Positions 14,788 to 22,504 of a stretch of DNA of 25,006 bases are shown here, one piece after another. The position numbers were made by a program, and so were the translations under genes. The notes below the pieces were generated by a model. The model had not been told where the DNA came from. It did not search any database and worked only from the letters and a program-made list of their open reading frames with translations. The stretch spans positions 1 through 25,006 of the forward strand of contig JAWXCE010000081.1 of the NCBI GenBank assembly GCA_034440495.1, read 5' to 3'. Position 1 is the first letter of the stretch. Each line of letters opens with the position of its first letter. The DNA comes from JAWXCE01 sp034440495 (GTDB lineage: Bacteria; Pseudomonadota; Alphaproteobacteria; Rhizobiales; Rhodomicrobiaceae).

Positions 14788-15369
14788 GTGGCTCGAGAAC
14801 AACGCGATCGTCGAGATAACAAAGACCAGGAACGCGATAGCGAATTCATGGACAAGCTCGTCCATATCAACCGTGTCGCGAAAGTGGTGAAGGGCGGACG
14901 CCGTTTTGCATTCGCCGCGCTTGTCGTACTGGGCGATCAGAAGGGCCGGGTCGGCTTCGGTCATGGCAAAGCTCGCGAAGTGCCGGACGCGATCCGCAAG
15001 GCATCGGAAGCCGCCAAACGCAACATGATCCGCGTACCATTACGCGAAGGCCGGACGCTACATCATGATGTGCGTGGCCAGCATGGCGCGGGCCGGGTTA
15101 TTCTGCGCGCGGCGCCTCCAGGCACTGGCATCATCGCCGGTGGCCCGATGCGCGCCGTGTTCGAGACGCTCGGCATTCAGGACGTTGTTGCGAAATCGCT
15201 CGGAACGTCGAACCCATACAACATGGTGCATGCGACATTCAATGCGCTAAAGCACGAAGACAGTCCGCGTGGCGTCGCCGCCCGTCGTGGCAAGAAGGTG
15301 AGCGATATCGTGTCGCGCCGCCGCGATGGCGCTGAAGGCCAGGGCGCAACCACTGGCGCTGATACGTAA
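14788..15369 (+). CDS. rpsE: 30S ribosomal protein S5
   Basis: S5 contributes to the mRNA entry tunnel and decoding accuracy. The 193-residue sequence has VKGGRRFAFAALVVLGDQKG, GFGHGKAREVPDAIRKASE and a C-terminal domain with GTGIIAGGPMRAVFE and GTSNPYNMV. Translation starts at GTG: AAAGGACGG is well placed before it, and the following AREQRDRRD matches the family start. The N-terminal charged stretch and the Gly/Ala-rich end are longer than in E. coli but usual for alphaproteobacteria. Confidence 0.97.
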   Translation: MAREQRDRRDNKDQERDSEFMDKLVHINRVAKVVKGGRRFAFAALVVLGDQKGRVGFGHGKAREVPDAIRKASEAAKRNMIRVPLREGRTLHHDVRGQHGAGRVILRAAPPGTGIIAGGPMRAVFETLGIQDVVAKSLGTSNPYNMVHATFNALKHEDSPRGVAARRGKKVSDIVSRRRDGAEGQGATTGADT

Positions 15370-15395
15370 GCAAAGAAATTCGAGAGACCGAAGTC

Positions 15396-15599
15396 ATGGC
15401 TGAGACGAAAAAAACAATTCTGATCGAGCAGATCGGCTCGCCCATTCGCCGCCCTTACAAGCAGCGCGAGACGCTTGTGGGTCTCGGTCTCAACAAAATG
15501 CACCGCCGCCGCGAAGTGCCGGACAATCCGTGCGTGCGCGGCATGATCGAAAAAGTAAAGCACATGGTGCGCATCATCGACGATGGCGCGAAATCCTGA
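15396..15599 (+). CDS. rpmD: 50S ribosomal protein L30
   Basis: The 67-residue protein has the L30 core QIGSPIRRPYKQRETLVGLGLNKMHRRREV and the MIEKVKHMVRII helix. It is a few residues longer than the E. coli protein at both ends. GAGAG lies upstream of the ATG. Spacing is 26 bp from rpsE and 42 bp to rplO, in conserved order. Confidence 0.96.
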   Translation: MAETKKTILIEQIGSPIRRPYKQRETLVGLGLNKMHRRREVPDNPCVRGMIEKVKHMVRIIDDGAKS

Positions 15600-15641
15600 A
15601 TGTGCGCTTACGCCGCTAATCTTGCATAAGGACTGCCTGCT

Positions 15642-16181
15642 ATGAGGTTGAACGAATTACGGGATAATCCAGGCTCCTCGCGCGATCGCAAGCGCGTGGG
15701 CCGGGGCATTGGCTCGGGCAAAGGCAAGACAGCCGGCCGTGGGGTGAAAGGTCAGAAATCGCGCTCCGGCGTCGCCATCAAGGGCTTCGAGGGCGGTCAG
15801 ATGCCTATTCACATGCGGCTGCCAAAACGTGGCTTCACCAACATTCTCCGCAAGACCTATGTCGAGGTGAATATTGGCGAGGTACAGGCAGCTATTGATT
15901 CCGGACGTTTGGACGCTAAATCCGAGGTGAACGGCGTGGCTCTTGTGAAGTCAGGCCTGCTGCGCCGCGTCAGCGACGGCGTAAGACTTCTCGGGGACGG
16001 AGAAATTACAACGGCGGTCACATTCGAAGTGGCTGGCGCCTCCGCTTCGGCGACGAAAGCGGTTGAGGCTTTAGGCGGAAGCGTGCGGCTGCTGAAACCC
16101 CGTATGAAAGAAGTCGATTCGAACGCGCCCCTTGGTAAGAAAGCCCTTCGCAAGAAGGCGGCCGCTGAAAAAAGGGTTTAA
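15642..16181 (+). CDS. rplO: 50S ribosomal protein L15
   Basis: L15 is a late-binding assembly protein of the large subunit. The 179-residue sequence starts MRLNELRDNPGSSRDRKRVG and continues into the Gly/Lys-rich extension GSGKGKTAGRGVKGQKSRSG. FEGGQMPIHMRLPKRGF and the C-terminal ASATKAVEALGGSV follow. It is longer than E. coli L15 (144 residues) because of a basic tail ending KKAAAEKRV, a common alphaproteobacterial trait. AAGGA lies upstream. A 165-bp gap separates it from secY. Confidence 0.97.
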   Translation: MRLNELRDNPGSSRDRKRVGRGIGSGKGKTAGRGVKGQKSRSGVAIKGFEGGQMPIHMRLPKRGFTNILRKTYVEVNIGEVQAAIDSGRLDAKSEVNGVALVKSGLLRRVSDGVRLLGDGEITTAVTFEVAGASASATKAVEALGGSVRLLKPRMKEVDSNAPLGKKALRKKAAAEKRV

Positions 16182-16201
16182 GCGACCATCTGCACACACG
16201 A

Positions 16202-16230
16202 TTGGCGCGAGGGCGTAATTTTGATACAAA
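16202..16230 (+). promoter_or_regulatory. Weak candidate promoter before secY
   Basis: The rplO-secY gap (16182-16346, 165 bp) is the widest inside the S10-spc block. TTGGCG (16202-16207) and TACAAA (16225-16230) are 17 bp apart, each matching four of six consensus bases. No convincing terminator is seen in the gap. This could give secY-adk extra transcription, but the match is poor. Confidence 0.22.
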
Positions 16231-16346
16231 TATAGGCTCTCTCCGCAGTAATACGCGGTGACACGCTAAATGAACGATCTTGCGGCGGCTTGTCTAACGC
16301 GGCCGTATGCCAGCGGTAAGGCTGGAACGATTGGAGTTTATGGACT

Positions 16347-17687
16347 ATGGTTTCAGCCGCGGAACAACTTGCCTCGAACCTGAATTTTTCAGCGTTCGCG
16401 AAGGCTGAGGAACTCAAGAAGCGCCTTTGGTTCACCCTCGGCGCACTGCTGATCTATCGTCTTGGCACATACATACCACTCCCCGGTATTAACCCGGCTG
16501 CGCTCGCCGAACTCGTGCAGCAGAACCAGACTGGCATTCTGGGCATGGTGGACATGTTCTCAGGCGGCGCTATCGGCCGCATGGCAATTTTCGCGCTGAA
16601 TATCATGCCGTATATTTCGGCTTCGATTATCATCCAGCTCATGACAACGGTCTCGCCAACGCTTGAGGCGCTCAAAAAAGAGGGCGAGTCCGGACGCAAG
16701 CAGATTAACCAATATACACGTTATGCAACGGTAATTCTGGCGACGCTTCAGGGTTATGGCATTGCGCGTGGGCTTGAAGGCGCGTCAAACGTCGTGCTCG
16801 ATCCGGGGCTTTTCTTCCAGGCGACGACCGTCATCACTCTTGTCGGCGGCACCATGTTCGTCATGTGGCTAGGCGAACAGATCACAGCGCGCGGCGTCGG
16901 CAACGGCATTTCGCTGATCATCTTTGCCGGTATTGCGGCGGAATTGCCCGGCGCGATTGCGGGCACGCTTGAGCTTGGCCGTACCGGAGCGCTGTCCGCA
17001 GGTCTGATTATGGCGCTTGGCGTTATGATGATCCTGGTCATCGCGTTCATTGTGTATGTGGAGCGAGCGCAGCGGCGGCTTCTCATCCAGTACCCCAAAC
17101 GGCAAATCGGGAACCGGCAGTTTCAGGGCGACAGCTCTCACTTGCCGCTTAAGCTGAACACCGCAGGGGTTATTCCGCCTATTTTCGCCTCATCGCTTCT
17201 GCTTCTACCCGCGACAGTCGCGAATTTAAGTACTGCGGGCGGGCCGGGCTGGCTCACGACCATGACGGCGCTTCTGGGGCCTGGTCAGCCGCTCTATATC
17301 GGCATTTATGTGGCGTTGATCGTATTCTTCGCCTTCTTCTACACCGCCATCGTCTTCAACCCGAAAGAGACGGCCGACAACCTGAAAAAGCACGGCGGCT
17401 TCATTCCTGGCATTCGGCCTGGGGACCGGACGGCGGAATACATCGACTATGTGCTGACTCGAATTACTGTCGTGGGCGCCGGATATCTAGCGCTGGTGTG
17501 CGTATTGCCGGAGCTTTTGCGATCATACGCGGCGGTGCCGTTTTATTTTGGGGGAACATCGCTTCTGATCGTGGTGAGTGTTACGATGGATACCGTCGCG
17601 CAGATACAGAGCCACCTGCTTGCGCATCAATATGACGGCCTGATTAAGAAAGCCAAACTCAGGGGAGCGGGAGCACGGCGCCGATGA
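16347..17687 (+). CDS. secY: Protein translocase subunit SecY
   Basis: SecY is the ten-helix channel of the Sec translocon in the inner membrane. It works with SecE, SecG and SecA, and passes membrane proteins laterally to the lipid. The 446-residue sequence shows a cytoplasmic N-terminus ending FAKAEELKKRLWFTLG and the first membrane segment. The plug region PGINPAALAEL follows, then further hydrophobic segments separated by basic loops such as YVERAQRRLLIQYPKR and the C5 loop with KKHGGFIPGIRPG. GGAG is 10 bp before the ATG. The gene overlaps adk by 4 bp. Length and topology are standard. Confidence 0.98.
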   Translation: MVSAAEQLASNLNFSAFAKAEELKKRLWFTLGALLIYRLGTYIPLPGINPAALAELVQQNQTGILGMVDMFSGGAIGRMAIFALNIMPYISASIIIQLMTTVSPTLEALKKEGESGRKQINQYTRYATVILATLQGYGIARGLEGASNVVLDPGLFFQATTVITLVGGTMFVMWLGEQITARGVGNGISLIIFAGIAAELPGAIAGTLELGRTGALSAGLIMALGVMMILVIAFIVYVERAQRRLLIQYPKRQIGNRQFQGDSSHLPLKLNTAGVIPPIFASSLLLLPATVANLSTAGGPGWLTTMTALLGPGQPLYIGIYVALIVFFAFFYTAIVFNPKETADNLKKHGGFIPGIRPGDRTAEYIDYVLTRITVVGAGYLALVCVLPELLRSYAAVPFYFGGTSLLIVVSVTMDTVAQIQSHLLAHQYDGLIKKAKLRGAGARRR

Positions 17688-18391
17688 ACGTGATTTTGTT
17701 AGGTCCACCAGGCGCGGGCAAAGGCACTCAGGCCAAGCTCATCGAAGACAAGTACGGACTGCGTCAGCTATCGTCGGGCGACATGCTTCGCGCCGCCGTC
17801 TCGGCCAAAACCGATGTTGGATTGAAAGCAAAGGCTTTCATGGAGCAAGGTGCTTTGGTGCCTGATGATGTCATTGTCGACGCTGTGTTCGAGACGCTGG
17901 ACGGATTGGCGGGTGGCGCAGGGTTCATTCTTGACGGGTTTCCCCGCACGCCCAACCAGGCAAAAGCGCTCGATGTCAAACTGGGCAAAGACGGCAGTCA
18001 GATCGACTGGGCGATCGTATTCGAGGTGGACGACGAGCAATTGGTGAAGCGTGTTTCCGGCCGCTATACGTGCGCCAAATGCGGTGAGGGCTATCACGAC
18101 ACGATGAAACGCTCTATTCAATATGGCGTATGCGACCGTTGCGGCGGCGATCAGTTCAAACGCCGCTCTGACGATAATGAAGAAACCGTCCGGAAACGTA
18201 TGATGGTCTATCACAATGAAACTAAGCCGTTAATCGACTATTATCGCGCCTCAGGCAAATTGCGAATCATTGACGGCGAACAGACAATTAACGAGGTCTC
18301 TTGCGCTGTGGAAGACATTATGGAGCGCTCTGCGGGCTACAATGAAACAAATGCTTCTGTAAATGGCTCAATGGCGCAAGCAACCGATTGA
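17684..18391 (+). CDS. adk: Adenylate kinase (zinc-lid type)
   Basis: The enzyme interconverts ATP plus AMP and two ADP in the cytoplasm. The P-loop GPPGAGKGT is at residues 7-15, followed by LSSGDMLRA and the AMP-binding FILDGFPRT. The LID domain has CAKC (130-133) and CDRC (150-153), a four-cysteine zinc site as in some alphaproteobacterial and Gram-positive enzymes. At 235 residues it is about 20 longer than usual because of a polar tail ending SMAQATD that shows no motif. The ATG overlaps the secY stop (ATGA), with GGGAGCGGGAG upstream. Confidence 0.97.
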   Translation: MNVILLGPPGAGKGTQAKLIEDKYGLRQLSSGDMLRAAVSAKTDVGLKAKAFMEQGALVPDDVIVDAVFETLDGLAGGAGFILDGFPRTPNQAKALDVKLGKDGSQIDWAIVFEVDDEQLVKRVSGRYTCAKCGEGYHDTMKRSIQYGVCDRCGGDQFKRRSDDNEETVRKRMMVYHNETKPLIDYYRASGKLRIIDGEQTINEVSCAVEDIMERSAGYNETNASVNGSMAQATD

Positions 18392-18446
18392 CGGATCGGG
18401 CAAACATCCGCTAAACGATTAGCAGTGTAACAATTAGAATTTTGTC

Positions 18447-18462
18447 AACCCGCTCGCGGGTT
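18447..18462 (+). promoter_or_regulatory. Hairpin in the adk-rpsM gap
   Basis: AACCCG (18447-18452) pairs with CGGGTT (18457-18462) around a CTCG loop. The following TTTCAGCTTC is not a clean T-run, so termination would be weak at best. It lies 55 bp after adk and 77 bp before rpsM. Confidence 0.4.
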
Positions 18463-18482
18463 TCAGCTTCAAATAAAATTTG

Positions 18483-18510
18483 CCGTGCAAGCAGTGTTCT
18501 GCGGGCGCGG
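18483..18510 (+). promoter_or_regulatory. Hairpin in the rpsM leader
   Basis: CCGTGC (18483-18488) pairs with GCGCGG (18505-18510), with one G-U. Inside it, GCAG (18491-18494) pairs with CTGC (18499-18502) around TGTT. The symmetric internal loop is AA opposite GG, which could form tandem A-G pairs, a common protein-recognition shape. It ends 28 nt before the rpsM start codon, just ahead of its Shine-Dalgarno. Confidence 0.42.
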
Positions 18511-18538
18511 ATTTCGATCTTTATCGCATGAGGACAAC

Positions 18539-18907
18539 GTGGCACGTATCGCAGGTGTAAACATCCCTTCCGCAAAGCGCGTTGAAATCGCGTTGCGCTA
18601 TATTCATGGCATCGGCCCCAAGTTCTCCAAGGAGATTTGCACGCAGGTGAACATCGCGCCTGAGCGCCGGGTCAATCAGCTTACGGACGCTGAAATTTTG
18701 CAAATCCGCGAGATGATCGACCGCGATTACGTCGTAGAGGGTGATTTGCGCCGCGAAGTGTCGATGAACATCAAGCGGTTGATGGATCTGGGCTGTTATC
18801 GCGGTCTTCGCCACAGGCGCGGTCTGCCAGTGCGCGGCCAGCGGACGCACACGAACGCCCGTACCCGCAAAGGCCCTGCAAAGGCTATCGCCGGTAAAAA
18901 GAAATAA
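18539..18907 (+). CDS. rpsM: 30S ribosomal protein S13
   Basis: S13 is a head protein forming intersubunit bridges and contacting the P-site tRNA. The 122-residue sequence starts ARIAGVNIPSAKRVEIAL and has the helix-two-turn-helix segment YIHGIGPKFSKEIC. It ends with LRHRRGLPVRGQRTHTNART and a basic tail. The open frame extends upstream to a GTG at 18485, but the GTG at 18539 is the true start: it has GAGGACA just before it and conserved sequence begins immediately after. The 147-bp gap before it holds two hairpins. It opens the alpha-operon block. Confidence 0.97.
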   Translation: MARIAGVNIPSAKRVEIALRYIHGIGPKFSKEICTQVNIAPERRVNQLTDAEILQIREMIDRDYVVEGDLRREVSMNIKRLMDLGCYRGLRHRRGLPVRGQRTHTNARTRKGPAKAIAGKKK

Positions 18908-18948
18908 ACTTTGAATAAAAATGATAACGTTACCGCTTGCAGGCGTAT

Positions 18949-18966
18949 CCGCGTCTCGCGGTTTTT
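18949..18966 (+). terminator. Terminator-like hairpin between rpsM and rpsK
   Basis: CCGCG (18949-18953) and CGCGG (18957-18961) form a perfect stem with a TCT loop, followed by TTTTT (18962-18966). An alternative pairing uses ACCGC (18932-18936) with GCGGT (18958-18962) and would break the stem. The hairpin ends 11 nt before the rpsK ATG, directly against its AAGAGG ribosome binding site. Confidence 0.5.
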
Positions 18967-18977
18967 AAGAGGTTTTT

Positions 18978-19373
18978 ATGGCTCCGACGACAGACAAAAC
19001 GCGGGTTAAGCGCCGCGAAAAGAAAAACATCGCATCGGGCGTTGCCCATGTGAACGCTTCCTTTAATAACACGATGATTACGATCACCGACGCACAGGGC
19101 AACACCATATCATGGTCGTCGTCCGGCACCATGGGCTTTAAAGGCTCGCGCAAATCGACGCCTTACGCGGCGCAGGTCGCGGCTGAGGACGCAGGCAAAA
19201 AGGCCATGGAGCATGGCATGAAGATGATTGAAATCGAGGTTTGCGGGCCAGGATCGGGCCGCGAGTCGGCGCTTCGCGCGCTCCAGAGCGTCGGTTTTCA
19301 GGTCACGTCGATCCGTGATGTGACGCCAATTCCCCACAATGGCTGCCGCCCCCGCAAACGCCGCCGGGTCTAA
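18978..19373 (+). CDS. rpsK: 30S ribosomal protein S11
   Basis: S11 lies on the platform near the mRNA exit. The 131-residue protein has GVAHVNASFNNTMITITDAQG, WSSSGTMGFKGSRKSTPYAAQ and the C-terminal DVTPIPHNGCRPRKRRRV. The Asn in PHNGCR is the position of the isoaspartate reported in E. coli S11. AAGAGG precedes the ATG, immediately after a terminator-like hairpin. The following 137 bp before rpoA contains further small stems. rpsD, which follows rpsK in E. coli, is absent, as is normal in alphaproteobacteria. Confidence 0.98.
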   Translation: MAPTTDKTRVKRREKKNIASGVAHVNASFNNTMITITDAQGNTISWSSSGTMGFKGSRKSTPYAAQVAAEDAGKKAMEHGMKMIEIEVCGPGSGRESALRALQSVGFQVTSIRDVTPIPHNGCRPRKRRRV

Positions 19374-19447
19374 CGGCGTCACGCAGCGCCATAATTCTGC
19401 GCTTTGGCATTTCGCTTGCAAGACTTTGGAATACCGAAAATGGGCTT

Positions 19448-19462
19448 GAGCGCGCCGCGCTC
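19448..19462 (+). promoter_or_regulatory. Short hairpin before rpoA
   Basis: GAGCGC (19448-19453) pairs with GCGCTC (19457-19462) around GCC, 48 bp before rpoA. A second weak stem, AGCGC (19385-19389) with GCGCT (19399-19403), lies earlier in the same gap. No T-run and no good promoter accompany them. Confidence 0.3.
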
Positions 19463-19510
19463 GCCGTCAGAACTAGAGGTTTCGCCCAAGGGCAAACGCG
19501 AGGACGCTCC

Positions 19511-20527
19511 GTGCTACAGAAGAACTGGAAAGACTTAATTAAGCCGTCAAAACTCAACATTGCTTCGGGTCGCGAATCAAAGCGTCTCGGAACGATGGTC
19601 GCCGAACCACTGGAGCGGGGTTTTGGCCTGACGCTCGGCAACGCTCTACGCCGCGTGCTGCTGTCCTCATTGCAGGGCGCGGCGATCAACAGCGTGCAGA
19701 TCGATGGCGTGCTGCACGAATTCTCGTCCATCCCCGGCGTGCGTGAGGACGTGACCAGCATTATCCTGAATATCAAGGACATCTCGCTGCGCGTCCATGC
19801 CGAAGGCTCGAAGCGCATGGTGCTCAAGAAGGAAGGGCCAGGCGTCGCGACCGCTGGCGATATAGAGGCCGGTTCGGACATCGAAATTCTAAACCCGAAG
19901 CATGTCATCTGCACGCTCGACGAAGGCGCATCCATTCGGATGGAATTCACCGCCTCCATGGGCAAGGGCTATATCCCCGCCGAGCAAAACCGTCCGGACG
20001 ACGCGCCGATTGGCTACATCCCGGTAGACAGCCTTTACAGCCCTGTAAAAAAGGTTTCGTACAAGGTTGGCAACACCCGCGAAGGCCAGATTCTTGACTA
20101 CGACAAGCTGACGATGGAAGTCGAAACCGACGGTTCGGTGACGCCAGAGGACGCCGTGGCTGTCGCCGCTCGTATCCTGCAGGATCAGCTCTCGATTTTC
20201 GTGAATTTCGAGGAGCCGAAAAAGGATGTGGTCGAAGACCGCGTTCCCGAACTGGAGTTCAACGCCGCGCTTCTCAAGAAAGTTGACGAGCTTGAGCTGT
20301 CCGTTCGCTCGGCAAACTGCTTGAAGAACGACAACATCGTCTACATTGGTGACCTCATTCAGAAGACTGAAGCGGAAATGCTTCGTACGCCGAACTTCGG
20401 TCGTAAGTCGCTGAACGAGATCAAGGAAGTACTAGCCGCCATGGGTCTCCATCTGGGAATGGATGTCACAAACTGGCCGCCTGATAATATTGAAGAACTG
20501 GCCAAAAGGTTCGAGGATCACTATTGA
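19511..20527 (+). CDS. rpoA: DNA-directed RNA polymerase subunit alpha
   Basis: The alpha dimer nucleates RNA polymerase assembly, and its C-terminal domain contacts UP elements and activators. The 338-residue protein has an N-terminal assembly domain to about residue 235 (PLERGFGLTLGNALRRVLLSS near 33-53). An acidic linker and a C-terminal domain follow. Arg266 in LSVRSANCLKNDNI matches the DNA-contacting Arg265 of E. coli, and PNFGRKSLNEIKEVL forms the helix-hairpin-helix. The start is GTG, supported by GCGAGGACG upstream and the family-typical LQKNWKDLIKPSKL directly after it. It is expressed with the ribosomal genes. Confidence 0.98.
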   Translation: MLQKNWKDLIKPSKLNIASGRESKRLGTMVAEPLERGFGLTLGNALRRVLLSSLQGAAINSVQIDGVLHEFSSIPGVREDVTSIILNIKDISLRVHAEGSKRMVLKKEGPGVATAGDIEAGSDIEILNPKHVICTLDEGASIRMEFTASMGKGYIPAEQNRPDDAPIGYIPVDSLYSPVKKVSYKVGNTREGQILDYDKLTMEVETDGSVTPEDAVAVAARILQDQLSIFVNFEEPKKDVVEDRVPELEFNAALLKKVDELELSVRSANCLKNDNIVYIGDLIQKTEAEMLRTPNFGRKSLNEIKEVLAAMGLHLGMDVTNWPPDNIEELAKRFEDHY

Positions 20528-20587
20528 TAGGCGTAGGTCTTCTGTGATCGAGCCTCAACTTGCCGCTTAAAGCTTTGGAGACTATCT

Positions 20588-21013
20588 ATGCGTCACCGCA
20601 ATTCAGGGCGTAAGCTCAACCGGACACACTCGCACCGCAAAGCGCTGTTTCAGAACATGGCCGCTGCGCTCATCAAGCATGAGCAGATTATCACCACTTT
20701 GCCCAAAGCGAAGGAATTGCGCGGTGTGGTCGAGCGTTACATCACCCTTGCCAAGCGCGGCGATCTACACGCACGTCGCCAAACTGCTTCACGTTTGCAG
20801 GATGAGGCGATGGTCAGAAAGCTGTTCGACACGCTTGCGTCACGTTATGAAACCCGCGCAGGCGGTTACACCCGCGTTCTTAAAGCGGGTTTCCGGTATG
20901 GCGACAGCGCGCCGATGGCCGTGATCGAGCTGGTGGATCGCGACACGTCCGCCAAGGGTCAGGACTCCGGGCCGCGTCAGGATCAGGGCGAAGAAGAGCG
21001 CGTCGCGGCTTGA
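20588..21013 (+). CDS. rplQ: 50S ribosomal protein L17
   Basis: L17 lies near the tunnel exit on the solvent face. The 141-residue sequence has MRHRNSGRKLNRTHSHRKAL, LIKHEQIITTLPKAKELR and the GGYTRVLKAGFRYGDSAPMAVIEL type C-terminal core. A polar Glu/Gln-rich extension after about residue 120 (ending EEERVAA) is absent from E. coli but common in alphaproteobacteria. GGAG precedes the ATG. It closes the ribosomal cluster; no clear intrinsic terminator follows, so the protease gene may be cotranscribed. Confidence 0.98.
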   Translation: MRHRNSGRKLNRTHSHRKALFQNMAAALIKHEQIITTLPKAKELRGVVERYITLAKRGDLHARRQTASRLQDEAMVRKLFDTLASRYETRAGGYTRVLKAGFRYGDSAPMAVIELVDRDTSAKGQDSGPRQDQGEEERVAA

Positions 21014-21084
21014 AATCGTCATGCCGTTATCCATCCGTCCACAATGCCGGTAACATCGAGAGTGGTTTTACGATAGGAACATAG

Positions 21085-22500
21085 ATGCGGAGCTTCAAAG
21101 TTTTAGCGCCGTTCGCGTTCCTCTTTTTAGCGCTTTTATACAGCATTAGCCTTAACGCGGCTCCAAGAGATCGCGCGCCGCCGTCTAGTCGCGAGCAGGC
21201 GCAGCTTTCGTTTTCGCCAGTCGTGAAAACCGCCGCGCCCGCCGTGGTTAACGTGTACGTCAGCCGCCGGGTGCAGCCAAAAACACCGCTCGTGAACGAT
21301 CCGTTTTTCCGCCATTTTTTCCGCCAGGATCAGGGCAGACCGGAGCGGGCGCAAAACTCGCTTGGTTCAGGGGTTATCGTTAGCTCTGAAGGTCTAATTA
21401 TCACCAACAACCACGTCATTCAGGGCGACAGCGATGCGGGGGTTACGGTCGCGCTTGCAGACAACCGTGAGTTCGAAGCCAAAGTTATTCTAAAAGACCA
21501 GCGAACCGACTTGGCCGTGCTCAAAATCCAGGATGCGGAGGGTGAATTCCCTTATCTCAGCTTCGGTGATAGCGACGCGCTTGAGGTTGGCGACCTCGTG
21601 CTCGCCATCGGCAATCCATTCGGCGTTGGGCAGACGGTGACAAGCGGTATCGTCTCGGCGTTAGCCCGCACCCGTGTCGGCGTCAGTGACTATCAGTTTT
21701 TCATCCAGACTGACGCCGCCATCAATCCCGGCAACTCCGGCGGCGCTCTTGTCGATATGGAAGGCAAGCTAATCGGCGTCAACACGGCGATTTTTACCCG
21801 TAGCGGCGGCTCGCAAGGAGTCGGCTTCGCCATCCCCGCAAATATGGTGAAGCTGATTGCGGACAGCGCCCTGCAGGGCGGGCGCGTGAGGCGGCCATGG
21901 CTCGGCGCCAAACTCGAAGGTGTTTCAACCGATATCGCGCAGGCAATTGGTCTTGACCGCGCCGCGGGCGCCCTTGTCGTCTCCACCATGCCAGGCGGCC
22001 CTTCCGAGAAAGCTGGTCTGCGCCCGGGCGACGTGATTTTGATGGTGGACGGCAAGACTGTCACCGATCCACAAACCTTTTATTACTATTTCACCACCAA
22101 GGGTTTAGAAGGCTCTGTTAAGGTCGACGTTCTACAGCCCGTAGGACGCAAACGCACCGTTTCGATTTCCCTCATACCCCCGCCCGAAACGATACCGCGT
22201 GACGAGCGCACCTTGTCCGGCACGCATCCGTTTGCCGGCGCGCGCATAGCCAATCTCTCTCCCGCAGTCGCCGAGGAATTATCCGCCGATCTGACCGAGG
22301 GCGTCGCGATTATCGAAACCGAAGCGTATTCAACCGCACGCCGCGTGGGCCTGCAACCCGGCGACATCATCGCCAGCGTTAACGGCAAGGCGATACGCGC
22401 TGTGGCCGAAGTGCAGGCGCTCGTCAACCAGCCCACGAAATTGTGGCGCCTGGTCATCAAGCGGGGCGGACGGGAGTTGCGGACGGTTGTCCGAAGCTGA
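21085..22500 (+). CDS. Periplasmic DegP/HtrA-type serine protease
   Basis: The 471-residue protein begins with a short basic segment and a hydrophobic stretch (residues 8-24) ending LNAA, a probable Sec signal peptide or anchor, so it acts in the envelope. The trypsin-like domain has the complete triad: His110 in IITNNHVIQ, Asp142 in RTDLAVLKI and Ser218 in NPGNSGGAL. Two PDZ domains follow, about residues 265-365 (GLRPGDVILMVDGK) and 385-471 (GLQPGDIIASVNGK). By family it degrades or refolds misfolded envelope proteins. A protease here, between rplQ and rarA, is a recurrent alphaproteobacterial order. DegP, DegQ and other Do-family names cannot be told apart by eye. No stress-sigma promoter was recognised. 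Confidence 0.94.
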   Translation: MRSFKVLAPFAFLFLALLYSISLNAAPRDRAPPSSREQAQLSFSPVVKTAAPAVVNVYVSRRVQPKTPLVNDPFFRHFFRQDQGRPERAQNSLGSGVIVSSEGLIITNNHVIQGDSDAGVTVALADNREFEAKVILKDQRTDLAVLKIQDAEGEFPYLSFGDSDALEVGDLVLAIGNPFGVGQTVTSGIVSALARTRVGVSDYQFFIQTDAAINPGNSGGALVDMEGKLIGVNTAIFTRSGGSQGVGFAIPANMVKLIADSALQGGRVRRPWLGAKLEGVSTDIAQAIGLDRAAGALVVSTMPGGPSEKAGLRPGDVILMVDGKTVTDPQTFYYYFTTKGLEGSVKVDVLQPVGRKRTVSISLIPPPETIPRDERTLSGTHPFAGARIANLSPAVAEELSADLTEGVAIIETEAYSTARRVGLQPGDIIASVNGKAIRAVAEVQALVNQPTKLWRLVIKRGGRELRTVVRS

Positions 22501-22504
22501 AGCC

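Noticed and set aside
18485..18538. Upstream GTG extending rpsM by 18 codons
   Set aside because: The added segment is unlike S13, overlaps a hairpin, and the GTG at 18539 has GAGGACA and the conserved start after it.
21014..21084. Terminator or stress-type promoter between rplQ and the protease gene
   Set aside because: No GC-rich stem with T-run is present, and GGAAC at 21076 has no partner motif at suitable spacing for an EcfG or sigma-E promoter.
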